Shown here: one piece after another, positions 8,869 to 20,500 of the stretch
Layout of the letters: each line of letters begins with the position of its first letter
How positions within the stretch are numbered: position 1 is the stretch's first letter
From: M0108 sp937862735
GTDB lineage: Bacteria; Pseudomonadota; Gammaproteobacteria; Chromatiales; Chromatiaceae
DNA: 64,000 bases
Assembly (NCBI GenBank): GCA_937862735.1
Contig: CALMDH010000329.1
Coordinates: 79,947 to 143,946, forward strand
Reading direction: 5' to 3'
Notes under the pieces: model-generated
What the model was told of the DNA's origin: nothing
Databases searched by the model: none
What the model saw: the letters and a program-made list of their open reading frames with translations, nothing else
Translations under genes and position numbers: made by a program

Positions 8869-11077
8869 CGATGGCCCAATGCAGGTGCAGGGGGGGGCGC
8901 TGCGCCGCCAGCACCCCGCTCCAGGTGGCAACGAAATGGCGCAACGGCGTGCGCTCCGGGGCCATGGCGATCAGCTGCGCGCGATACTCCCCCCCCAGCC
9001 GCTCCATCGCCGGGGGCACCGGGCCGTGCAGTTCCACCCCGGCGGGCGCGGCCAGCTGATGGCGCGTCTGCTCCAGGAAGGCCAGCGCCGCCCCGGGCTG
9101 GCGACTGCGCGCGGTGGCCACGGCGAGAAAGCCAAAGGGCGGGAAGCCGGCCGCTTTGCGTTGCTGCAGTTCCGTGGCGGCCAGGTGGCGATAGCCGTCC
9201 TCGCCCTGCCGCACCGCCTGCAGGGCGTGGTGGTCGGGAAAGCGCGTCTGAATCAGCACCTGCCCGGGTTTGGCCCCGCGCCCGGCGCGCCCGGCCACCT
9301 GGGTCAGGGTTTGGCCCAACCGTTCCACGGCGCGGAAATCGGCACTGAACAATTGGCCGTCGATATCCAGTACGCCCACCAGGGTCACCCCATGAAAATC
9401 GTGACCCTTGGCTACCATCTGCGTCCCGACCAAAATGCGCGCGCGCTGCTCCCGGACCTCGGTGACGGCCGCCTCCAGCGCCACGCGCCCGCGGATGGTG
9501 TCGCGATCCATGCGCAACAGGGGGTACTCCGGGAATAATGCCCGCAGACGCGCCTCCACCCGTTGCGTGCCTTCCCCGGCGGGGCGCAGGCCGCTGGGGG
9601 ACTGACACGCCGGGCACGCCGGCGGATGGCGTTCGCGATGGCCGCAATAATGACAGCGCAGTTCCCCGTGCGGCTTGTGCCAGACCATGCGGGCGTCACA
9701 CTGCGGGCAGCCCGACGACCAGCCGCAATCCTGGCAGACCACCACCGGCGCAAAACCACGGCGATTGAGGAAAATCACCACCTGTTCGTCCCGCTGCAAG
9801 CAGGCGCGCATGGCGGCGATCAGGGTGGCCGACAAGCCCTCGTCCAACCGCGGTTCGCGGTTCAGATCAATCAGCTGCACCTGGGGCAGCCGCGCGCCCT
9901 GGGCGCGCTCGGTCAGCCGCAGATGGTGATAGTGCCCGGACTGGGCGTGGTGGAGGGATTCGAGCGAGGGGGTCGCCGTCCCCAGCACCACGGGGATGCC
10001 GACCTGCTTGGCGCGCACCAGCACCGCGTCGCGCGCCGAGTAGCGCATCCCGACCGCGTCCTGCTTGAACGAGGCGTCATGCTCCTCGTCGACGATCACC
10101 AGCCCTAAGCGCGGCAGTTCGGCAAACACCGCGGAGCGCGTGCCGATCACCACCCCGGCCTGCCCCCGTTGCGCCAGGAGCCAGCTGTCCAGGCGTTCCC
10201 GATCACTGAGGCCGGAATGGAGCACCACCACCGGGGTCGCCAGCGCGGCGCGAAAGCGCGCCACGGTCTGCGGGGTCAGGGCGATCTCGGGGACCAGCAC
10301 CAGGACCTGTAACTGCCGTTCCAGCGCCGCGCGCACCGCCAGAAGGTAGACCTCGGTCTTGCCCGACCCGGTCACCCCTTCGAGCAGAAACACCTGGAAG
10401 CGGGCGAGGGCGGCGGTGATGGCGGCGACGGCGGCCTGTTGCTGGGCTTCGGGGTGAATCGGGTGGGGCGTCGCCGGTGGCTGTGGGATGGCGCTGGCGG
10501 CGGGGGCGGGGGCCAGCAGGCCGCGGGCGCGCAGCGGCGGCACGCAGCGCTGCCAGCCGGTACCGAGTTGGACGGTCAGGTCCGCCGCGGTCAGGGGTTG
10601 GGCGGCCCGCGCCAGCAACTCCAGCAATTGCTGCTGGCGACGACCGCGTCCGGCGGTGGGGTCCACGCCGGGCGCCAGGGCCCAGCACGGCTGGACGCGC
10701 GGCGCCACCGTCCGCTCGGTGCGCAACAATTTGGGCAGTACCGCCAGCATTTCTCCCGGGGGTGCGGCGTAATAACGCGTCGCCCATTGCACCACCGCCA
10801 GGGTCGCCGGACTGAGCAGGGGGGCCGTATCCAGACATTCGGTCAGCGGTTTGAGGCGGGTGGCGGCCACCTGGCTGTCCCGCCCGCACGCCACCACCAG
10901 GCCGATCAGTTGCCGGCGGCCGAAGGGCGCCAGGACGCGACACCCCGGGGCGATCGCGCAGGTGCTCAGGTAGTCAAACAGACTCGCCACCGGCACCGGT
11001 AACGCCACCTGCACGACCCACGCCGGCGTGGCCGGCGCGGGGTCGAGCGGCAGCGATACTTGAGTGGGCTTGGCCAT
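8843..11077 (-). CDS. priA: Primosomal replication-restart helicase PriA
   Basis: 744 residues from the ATG at 11077, preceded by CCGGAGAG about eight bases upstream; an upstream in-frame start at 11143 overlaps the promoter and is rejected. It has an N-terminal 3'-end-binding domain (VVQVALPVPVASLFDYLS), a helicase core with Walker A LLEGVTGSGKTE near residues 231-242 and DEEH at 330-333, and GTATPSLES. The PriA zinc domain contains paired cysteines (CQDCGWSSGCPQC then CHYCG and CPAC) near residues 448-491. PriA reloads the replisome at stalled forks and D-loops. A promoter lies just upstream, and the SLOG gene and recD2 follow on the same strand. Length and motifs are normal. A PriA beside a RecD2 and a SLOG gene is unusual for a chromosome and could be a second, element-borne copy. 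Confidence 0.95.
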   Translation of the reverse strand: MAKPTQVSLPLDPAPATPAWVVQVALPVPVASLFDYLSTCAIAPGCRVLAPFGRRQLIGLVVACGRDSQVAATRLKPLTECLDTAPLLSPATLAVVQWATRYYAAPPGEMLAVLPKLLRTERTVAPRVQPCWALAPGVDPTAGRGRRQQQLLELLARAAQPLTAADLTVQLGTGWQRCVPPLRARGLLAPAPAASAIPQPPATPHPIHPEAQQQAAVAAITAALARFQVFLLEGVTGSGKTEVYLLAVRAALERQLQVLVLVPEIALTPQTVARFRAALATPVVVLHSGLSDRERLDSWLLAQRGQAGVVIGTRSAVFAELPRLGLVIVDEEHDASFKQDAVGMRYSARDAVLVRAKQVGIPVVLGTATPSLESLHHAQSGHYHHLRLTERAQGARLPQVQLIDLNREPRLDEGLSATLIAAMRACLQRDEQVVIFLNRRGFAPVVVCQDCGWSSGCPQCDARMVWHKPHGELRCHYCGHRERHPPACPACQSPSGLRPAGEGTQRVEARLRALFPEYPLLRMDRDTIRGRVALEAAVTEVREQRARILVGTQMVAKGHDFHGVTLVGVLDIDGQLFSADFRAVERLGQTLTQVAGRAGRGAKPGQVLIQTRFPDHHALQAVRQGEDGYRHLAATELQQRKAAGFPPFGFLAVATARSRQPGAALAFLEQTRHQLAAPAGVELHGPVPPAMERLGGEYRAQLIAMAPERTPLRHFVATWSGVLAAQRPPLHLHWAIDVDPLTLN

Positions 11078-11591
11078 GCACGATCTCTCCGGCAACGGCG
11101 CGGGACCCCGCGCATTCCTCTGCTTGTTTTCTTCTGTATACACCCTTTAAGTGCACAAGGCAAGCTCCGGACAACCGCCTGAGGCACAGCGGCCTGAGGC
11201 ACAGGTAGCGACAACCGACGCCGTGGAGTGGCTAGTGTGCCCCAAATCCCCGACCCAGCGGCTGACCGCTTCTGACCGCGACCGGGACCGTTGTGGCCGC
11301 GACCCTCAAGCGCGGGCGCGCGCGGCCAAAATAGCGGGGAAACGCGCCTGCACCCAGTGTCATTAGCGGCAATAACGCCCCGGGGAGGCGGTATAAACGC
11401 ACGGAACATAGCCCCGGGTTCGCTGACGATGGTCCGGCACCTCACCGGAACTGACCCGCGAAACGCCTCTCGCCCCGGAGACGGCCACTTCCGGGCACAA
11501 ATGACAGGTAGCCCAGCGGCATGACGCGCAAAACGCCACCGGCCGCCCCCTATCCTGACCCGACCACCCCTCCGCTGCCGTGGGAACGACC
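11078..11591. other. Divergent intergenic region between priA and the 3699-residue giant gene
   Basis: No convincing coding region. It holds the priA promoter and, at 11177-11204, two copies of the 13-mer GCCTGAGGCACAG with a 15-base period. A GGTATAAA box near 11390 could be a -10 element for the plus-strand giant gene, but no matching -35 box was found. The rest is GC-rich and unassigned. Confidence 0.5.
11135..11163 (-). promoter_or_regulatory. Sigma-70-type promoter for priA
   Basis: Read on the minus strand: a -35 box TTGCCT (11163-11158), a 17-base spacer, and a -10 box TATACA (11140-11135). The priA ATG follows 58 bases after the -10 box. It is a good sigma-70 match in an otherwise GC-rich background. 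It would drive priA, the SLOG gene and recD2. Confidence 0.55.
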
Positions 11592-14500
11592 ATGACCGCC
11601 ATTCCGCTCCTTCGCCGTTTCTGTAACGCCGGCCACGCCGCGCAGCCATGGCCCCGCGTGGCCACCCGCCCGCAATCGGTCCTCGCCCTCGTCGTGCTGC
11701 TGCTGGCGCTCGTGCCATCCACCGCGGATGCCGTCATCGATCCCTTCAAGTTCATCGCTCAGACCGGGGTGCCCCGGAGCACGGTGATCACCTCCAATAC
11801 CGTCATAATCCAAGACATCCTCGTTCCCAACCCGGTCGCGGTTACCGGCAACGGCAGCCCGCAGGTCAGGATCAATGGTGGCCCCTGGGTGACCAGTGGC
11901 ACTGTTTACAATGGGCAGACCTTAGCCGTGCGGCTGACGAGCTCTTCGAACTTTCAAACCAAGCGCACCGCTACCGTCACCGTCGGCATCGCCACCGAGG
12001 ACTTTCACGTCACCACCGAGGCCCAGGACACCACCCCCAACCCGTTCAACCTGACCGATCTGACCGGCGTCGCCAGCAATACGCTGATCACCTCCGAGAC
12101 CGTGACCGTGACCGGCATCACCGGCAACGTCCCGGTCACGGTGAGCGGGGACGGACCCCAGGAGGTCAGCATCAACGGCGGTCCCTGGGTCACCACGGGC
12201 ACGATTCAAGATGGCCAGACCCTGACGGTACGCATGTCCAGTGCGCCCACGTCCCTCACCGCCTGGACCACGTTCGTGTCGGTCGGCACCTGGGATGACG
12301 AATGGACTGTAACGACGAAAGACGATGCGTGTCTGGGCCCCCCCGCCGTCGGCACCGTCTGCGCCGACGGCACGGTGTATGCCGGCCTGACCCCCGATGG
12401 CAACCTCCCCTTCTACACCACGACGACCGATCAGGGCTCCAATGCCTACTGGGGCACCTTTAGCTTTATCACCGGCGCGCAATCCACCACGGACGGCGAC
12501 GGCAATACCGCGGATATCGCGGCGCACGTGCTGCGGGGGGACGGCGACTATAACCCCAATGACGGCAAAACGCCCAACGCCGCCCAGCTGTGCGCCGAGT
12601 TGAGCGCGCACGGCCACAGCGACTGGTACCTGCCCGCCATCGATGAGCTGTTTCAGCTCTATTACTATCGCGCTTCGCTGCCCAATTTCGCCTCAAAATT
12701 TTACTGGTCGTCCACCGAGGTCGACAGCGGGAACAGCAAGGGGGTGTTGTTCAGCAGCGGTATCCAATCCCAGACGAAATCCACCTACAGCGACACCCGG
12801 GTGCGCTGTGTTCGCAATGGCGCGGATGTGACCCCGGACGGCTTCACCCTGACCGATCAGACGGAGATCGTCCCCGGCACCCGCGTCTACACCACCCCCC
12901 TGACCGTCACCGGCCTCACCGGCACGACCAATGTCTCCATCTCGGGTCAGGGTAATCCGACGATCAAGCTCAACGGCACCGGCTTGTGGGTCGGCAACGG
13001 CACCCTCAGCAACGGCGATACCGTGGAGGCGAGCCTCTATGCTTCGGCTTCGCCCGATACCCCCCTGACCGCCACGCTCGCTATCGGTGGGGTCAGCGAT
13101 GACTGGACGGTGCGCACCCAGCAAGACATCGTCCCGGATGCCTTCACCTTCACCGATCAGACCGGGGTGGCGCTGAACACCCTGTGCACCGCCACCGCGG
13201 TCACCATCACCGGGCTGGGCAACCCCGCGCCGGTGACGGTCTCCGGCGACGGCAACCCGCAGATCAGCATCAATGGTGGCGCCTGGGCCACCAGTGGCAC
13301 GATCACGAACAACCAGACCCTGGCGGTGCGCCTGACCAGTTCGGCTAATCTGGCCACCACCGCGACCGCGACCGTAACGGTCGGCGGCGTCAGCGATCAG
13401 TGGACCGTACGCACCCTGGATGACACCCAGCCGGATGAATTCAGCTTCACCGATCAGACCGGGGTGCCGTTGAGCACCTTGATCACCTCCGACACGGTGA
13501 CCATCACCGGGATCACCACCGGCGTGCCCGTCACGGTGTATGGCGACGGCAGCCCACAAATCAGCATCAACGGCGGCGCCTGGGCCACCAGCGGCACCAT
13601 CACCGATGGCCAGTCCCTGGCGGTGCGCCTGACCAGCCCCGGCACCTACAGCACCTACCGGGAAGCGACCGTGACGGTCGGCGACGCCAACTTTAACTGG
13701 ACCGCTGCCTGGACGGTGCAGACGCAACATGACACCGTGCCCAATGCCTTCACCTTCACCGACCAGACCAATGTCCCCTTGAGCACCCTGCGCACCGCCA
13801 CCGCGGTGACCATTACCGGGCTGGGTCCCGCCATGCTCGGCGCCTCACCGGTGACCGTCACCGGTGAGGGTAGTCCGCAGATCAGTATCGCAGGCGGCGC
13901 CTGGGCCACCAGCGGCACGATCATGAACAACCAGACCCTGGCCGTGCGCTTGACGAGTGCCGCGACCTTCAGTACCACGCGCAGCACGACCGTCACCGTC
14001 GGCGGGGTGAGCGATACCTGGGACGTCACCACCCTGGCCGCCGACTTCATCCCCGATCCTTTCAGCTTCACCGACCAGAGCGGCATCGCCCTGAGCACCC
14101 TGACCACCGCCAACACGCTGACCATCAGCGGCATCAATGACGGCGCCGCGGTGACGGTGAGCGGCGACGGCAATCCGCAAGTCAGCATCAATGGCGGCGC
14201 CTGGGCGACCAGCGGCACGCTCACGAACAACCAGACCCTGGCGGTGCGGTTGACCAGTGCGGCCAGTTACGACACGACCTCGACCGCGACCGTCGCGGTC
14301 GGTGGCGTCACCGACACCTGGACCGTAACCACGTTGGGCGACACCGTACCGGACCCCTTCAACTTCACCGATCAGTTGACGGTCGTGCCCAACACACTGA
14401 TCGCTGCCCCCGCCGTAACCATTACCGGGATCACCGTGGCCACCCCGGTCACGGTCACCGGCGACGGCAACCCGCAGATCAGCCTCAACGGCGGCGCCTG

Positions 14501-17500
14501 GGCCACCAGCGGCACGATCGTGAACAACCAGACCCTGGCGGTGCGCCTGACCAGCGCGGCCGACTCCAGCACGACGCGGACCGCAACCGTGACGGTCGGG
14601 GGGGTCAGCGACGCGTGGTTCGTGCGCACGGCGGACGACACCACCCCCGACCCCTTCAGCTTTACCGATCAGGTCGATGTCGAGCCCAGCACCCTGACCA
14701 CCGCCAACACGCTGACCCTCACCGGCATCAATGCCGCCACCCCGGTCACGGTGAGCGGCGACGGCAGCCCGCAGGTCAGCCTCGATGGCGGTCCCTGGGT
14801 CACCAGCGGCACGATCCAGAACGGCCAGACCCTGGCGGTGCGGTTGACCAGCGCGCCGGACTACAGCACCACCTACACCGCCACCGTCACCGTGGGCGGC
14901 GTGAGCGATGCCTGGACGGTGCGCACCCTGGACGACAGCGTCCCCGACGCCTTCAGCTTCACCGATCAGGTCGACGTCGCCCTGAGCAGCGCGATCACCT
15001 CCAACACCCTGATCCTCACCGGGTTCAATGCCGCCGCCCCGGTGACGGTCAGCGGCGACGGTGACCCCGAGATCAGCCTCAATGGCGGCCCCTGGGTCAC
15101 CAGCGGCACGCTCTCCCCCGGCCAGACCCTGGCGGTACGCCTGACCAGTGCGGCGGACTTCAGCGCCACGCGCTCCGCCACGGTCACCGTCGGCGGGGTC
15201 AGCGACACCTGGGCCGTCACCACCCTGGCGCAGGACACCACCCCCGACGCCTTCAGCTTCACCGACCAGAGCGACGTGGCGCGCAGCACGCTGACCACGG
15301 CCAACACCCTGACCCTGACGGGGATCAATGACGCCACCGCGGTGTCCGTCAGCGGTGACGGCGACCCGCAGGTCAGCCTCGATGGCGGCCCCTGGGTCAC
15401 CAGCGGCACGCTCACCCCCGGCCAGACCCTGGCGGTGCGCCTGACCAGTGCGGCGGACTACAGCACCCTGTACACCGCCACCGTCACCGTCGGCGGCGTG
15501 AGTGACGCCTGGACCGTGCGCACCCTGGACGACACCGTGCCCGACGCCTTCAGCTTCACCGACCAGAGCGGCGTGGCGCGGGCGACGGCGGTGACCTCGA
15601 ACACCCTGACGATCAGCGGACTGACCGGTGCCGCGCCGGTGACGGTGAGCGGCAGCGGCACCCCCCAGGTCAGCCTCAATGGCGGGGACTGGGTCACCAG
15701 CGGCGCCATCAGCAACGGCCAGACCCTGAGCGTGCGCCTGACCAGTGCCCCCACCTACAGCACCGCCCGGAGCGCGCAGGTCACGGTCGGCGGCGTCAGC
15801 GACACCTGGACCGTGACCACCCTGGTCGACAGCGAGCCGGACGCCTTCACCTTCACCGATCAGAGCGACGTCCCGCGGGACACCCGGCGCACCTCCGACA
15901 CGCTGAGCATTACCGGTCTCAATGTCCCGGTGACGGTCACGGTCAGCGGCGATGGCGGCCCGCAGTTCAGTATCAACGGCGGTCCCTGGGTGACCAGTGG
16001 CACCCTGACCAGCGGCCAGACGCTGGCGGTGCAGCTCACCAGCGCGGCAGACTTCAGCACCCCGCATAGCGCCACCGTCACCGTCGGCGCGAGCAGCGCC
16101 ACCTGGACCGTCACCACCCTGGCCCAGGACACCACCCCCGACGCCTTCAGCTTCACCGACCAGAGCGATGTGCCGCGGAGCACCCTGACCACGGCCAATA
16201 CCCTGACCCTCACCGGGTTCAATGACGCCACCGCGGTGTCCGTCAGCGGCGACGGGGACCCGCAGGTCAGCCTCGCCGGCGGCCCCTGGGTCACCAGCGG
16301 CACGCTCACCCCCGGCCAGACCCTGACGGTGCGCCTCACCAGCGCCGCGGACTACAGCACCCTGTCCACCGCCACCGTGACGGTGGGCGGCGTGAGTGAC
16401 GCCTGGACGGTGCGCACGGTCGACGACACCGTGCCCGACGCCTTCAGCTTCACGGATCAGAGCAACGTGGTCCGCAGCACCCTGACCACGGCTAACACCC
16501 TGACCCTCACCGGCCTGGGCGTCACCGCCCCGGTAACGGTCAGCGGCGACGGCAATCCGCAGGTCAGTCTCAATGGCGGTCCCTGGGTCACCAGCGGCGC
16601 GCTGGAGAACGGCCAGACCCTGGCGGTGCGCCTGACCAGCGCCGCCGACTTCAGCACCCCGCACCGCGCCACCATCACCGTCGGCGCGGGCAGCACCACC
16701 TGGACCGTCACCACCCTGGCCCGGGACACCACCCCCGACGCCTTCAATTTCACCGACCTGACCGACGTGGCCCGCAGCACCCTGACCACGTCCAACACGC
16801 TGACCCTGACAGGGATCAATGACGGTGCCGCGGTAGCCGTGAGCGGCGACGGCAACCCGCAGGTCAGCCTCGCTGGCGGCCCCTGGGTCACCAGCAGCAC
16901 GCTCCTCCCCGGCCAGACCCTGGCGGTGCGCCTGACCAGTGCCGCGGACTACAGCACCCAGTCCACCGCTACCGTCACCGTCGGCGGGGTGAGTGACGCC
17001 TGGACCGTGCGCACCGTCGATGACACCGTGCCCGACGCCTTCAGCTTCGTCGCTCAGGTCGACGTCGCCCTGAGCAGCGCGATCACCTCCAACACCGTCA
17101 CCCTCACCGGCCTGGGCGCGGCCGCCCCGGTGACGGTGAGTGGCGACGGCAATCCGCAGGTCAGCATCCAGGGCGGCCCCTGGGTGACCAGTGGCAGCCT
17201 CGCCCCCGGCCAGACGCTGGCGGTACTCCTGACCAGCGCCGGCGACTTCAGCACCCCCCACACCGCCACCGTCACCGTCGGCGGGGTGAGCGCCAGCTGG
17301 GCGGTCACCACCCAGGCGCGGGACACCACGCCCGACCCCTTCAGCTTCGCCGATCAGAGCGGCGTGCCGCTGAGCACCCTGCGCACGGCCCTGGCCCTGC
17401 CCATCACCGGGATCAATGACGCCACCGCGGTGACGGTCACGGGCGACGGCGACCCGCGGATCAGTATCAACGGCGGCGCCTGGGCGACCAGTGGCGCCAT

Positions 17501-20500
17501 CCTGAACAACCAGACCCTGCAGGTGCGCCTGACCAGCGCCGCCACCGCCAGCACCGCCTCCACCGCCACCGTCACCGTCGGCGGCGTCAGCGATGAGTGG
17601 ACGGTGCGTACCGTCGACGACACCACGCCCGATCCCTTCAGCTTCACCGATCAGAGCGATGTGGAGCAGCAGGCGACGATTACCTCGAACACCCTGACCC
17701 TCACCGGCCTGACCGGCGGCGCCGCGGTGGCCGTGAGCGGCGCCGGCCATCCGCAGGTCAGTATCCAGGGTGGTCCCTGGGTCACCGCGGGCACGCTGAC
17801 CAATGGCCAGACGCTGGCGGTGCGCCTCACCAGTTCGGCGCAGGCCTACGCCACGGCGCGGGCCACCGTCACCGTCGGCGGGGTGAGCGATGAATGGTCG
17901 GTGCGCACGCGGGACACCGCGGCGCCGCTCATTACCGGGGCGGTGCTCGCGGCCGACCCGCCGCGGGTGGATCTGACGATCCGCGAAGTGCCGGTGGACG
18001 GCCCGGGGCAGGTGGTCCGGGCCTGGGCGGAGGCCACGCGCGCCGCCACCGCGCAGCAGTGGACCTGGGAGGCGAGCCAACTGTCCTCCCCCGGCGGCGA
18101 TGCCGACTGGGCGGCGCAGCTTGTCCTGCCAGCCCTGGACAGCGGGCGCTATGCCCTGGCGCTGTACGCCGCCGACGCGGCCGGCAACGTCTCCGCCCCC
18201 CACGCCCTGGAGTATGTGTATGACGTCGCGCCGCCGGTGATCACCCAGGCGTCCCTGGGGGCCGGCAACCAGTGGGTCGACGTCCAGGTCAGCGAGGCGC
18301 CCGAGGATGGGGCGCGCACCGTGGATCAGGTCTGGGTGGAGCTGGTCGAAGCCGGCGGCGAGCGGCACACGCTGCAGGCCGAGGGCCTGACCGCCCCGGC
18401 GGGGGCGGCGCCGTGGCAGGCGCGGGTCGCCCTGAGCACCGTGCCCACCGGCCGCTATACCCTCAGCGTCGGCGCGCGCGACGCCGCCGGCAACCTGGCG
18501 GCGCCGCTCGCCCTCGGCGAACACCTGCTCTACAACCAGCCGCCGGTGATCGCCACCGCGCAACTCGGGGACCATGCCAAGTGGCTCGACGTGACGACGC
18601 AGGCGGCGCCGCCCGGGGTGCAGGACATCGTCGCCTTCTGGGTCGAAGCCCAGCCGGTGGCGGGGGGCGCGCCCCTCACCGTGGCCGGGGAGGCCCCGGC
18701 CGCGATCAGTGTCGACGGCCAGCGCCACTGGCAGGGGCGGGTCGGGCTGGCGACGCTGATCAGCGGGCGCTACACCCTGCAGGCCTTCGCCCGTGACGCC
18801 CGCGACGGCGTGTCGGCGCCCTTCACCCTGAGCGAGGTTCTGCTCGACAACACCCCGCCGGTGATCACCGGCACGCAACTGGGGCCATTGAACCAGTGGG
18901 TGGAGGCCAGCCTCTTCGAGGGACCGGCGGACGGCCCGCGCACCGTCACCCGCTTCTGGGTGGCGGCGACCCCGCAGCCCAGCGGCGCGCCCATCCTGCT
19001 GCCCCATGACCAGTTAGTGGCGCCGGGCGGCGACGGCAACTGGCTGGCGCGCAGCCCCCTGACCGCCCTGGCCGACGGCAATTACGCCTTCACCGCCCAC
19101 GCCGAAGATGCCGCGGGCAACCAGGCCGCACCCTACGCCTTCAGCATCCGCCTGGCCATCGATCACCAGGCGCCGGCCGTGACCTTTGCCACCGTCGACG
19201 GCCAGCCCCTGGCGGCGGCGCCGCTGCAGGATCCGCAGGCGATCGCCTTCCAGGTGACCGACAATCTGGACCCCCAGCCGGCGGTGGTGAGCGTGACCCT
19301 CCGCGGCGGGGCGCTGACCACTCCGCTGACCCTCGACTACCAGCCCGCGGGCGACGGCTACGTCGTCCGCTACCCGGCGACCCTGCCGCTGCTGGCGGAC
19401 GACACCTATGAAATCAGCGTCGTCGCCCGCGACGCCAACCAGAACGAAGGGACGCACAGCGCCCCCTTCGCCGTGGGCGCGCGCCTGCTGCCGCTGCTCG
19501 CGGCCCATGGCGAGCAAATCCTCCTGCCGCTGGTGGCGGGCAAGGTCGACGTGCGCCGCGAGACCCAGGACTGGCCGCTGACCACCGAGGCGGCGGTGAC
19601 CGGGCACCAGCCGCCGCAACCGCTGCGCGGCAAGGCCGACCTGATCATCACCCTCAGCGCCGACGCCCGCGACGCGCTGGTGATCGCCGGCCAGCCGCTC
19701 AATCCCGGCCAGAACCTCTACTATCCGGACTACAACTTTGACGCCGCCCGCGGGCGGATCACCCTGCCCATGCACCCGCTCGCGAGCGCGGCCCTGCCGG
19801 AAGGACGCTTTGGCGACCTCCAGGTGCGCATCGACCGGCCCCTGGCGCCGGTGGTCAAGGCGCCGATCCACCTGTGGTCGCCGGCCGCCGAGCTGCTGCT
19901 GAAGCAATCGGCGCCGGCCTTCGCCAAAAAGGTCCACCCCGCCGAGCTCTCCCTGGTGGCGCGTGGCGCCACCCTGTGCGCCGGCGACTTCCAGGCGCTG
20001 ACCGACCCCGGGACCACCCGCCATACCCTGGCCCCCGACGGCACCGCCCTGTGCGCGGTGCACTGGGTCGAGCTGCCGCCGGATCTGCAGCCGCATCCGC
20101 TCTACAAGCGCGCCCTCAAGGGCTTTCTCAACACCACCGCCGAGTCGGTCAGCCTGCGCTATCAGCCCGGCCTGTACGTGGTGCGCGGCAACAGCTATGC
20201 CTTCTATCCCGCCCTGACCCCGGCCCCGGCCGAGGCCGGGGCGCCGACGGCGGCGGTCCAGGAGCACAGCGTGGCGCTGTACGAGCCGGAACCGCCGGCG
20301 CTGCGCTTCAACCCGGCCTCGGCGGCCGCCGCGCAGGGCGACTGGCTGCCGGCGGGGAGCTGGGCGACGCGCACCGGGCCCTACGCCCCGGGGACGGTGA
20401 CCGCCATGAGCAAGCCCTACCTCGGCCTGGTACTGAGCCTGCGCGACGCCGACAGCGGCGCGGTGCGCAGCGAGCGCGCGACCACCGCCGACAACGTGCG

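Noticed and set aside
11730..17920. CRISPR array
   Set aside because: The repeats are about 297 bp, coding, and have no short repeat/unique spacer pattern; no cas genes are present.
13845..19007. Minus-strand open frame of 1720 codons across the repeat array
   Set aside because: It is periodic only because the opposite coding repeats are periodic; no start signal and no domain.
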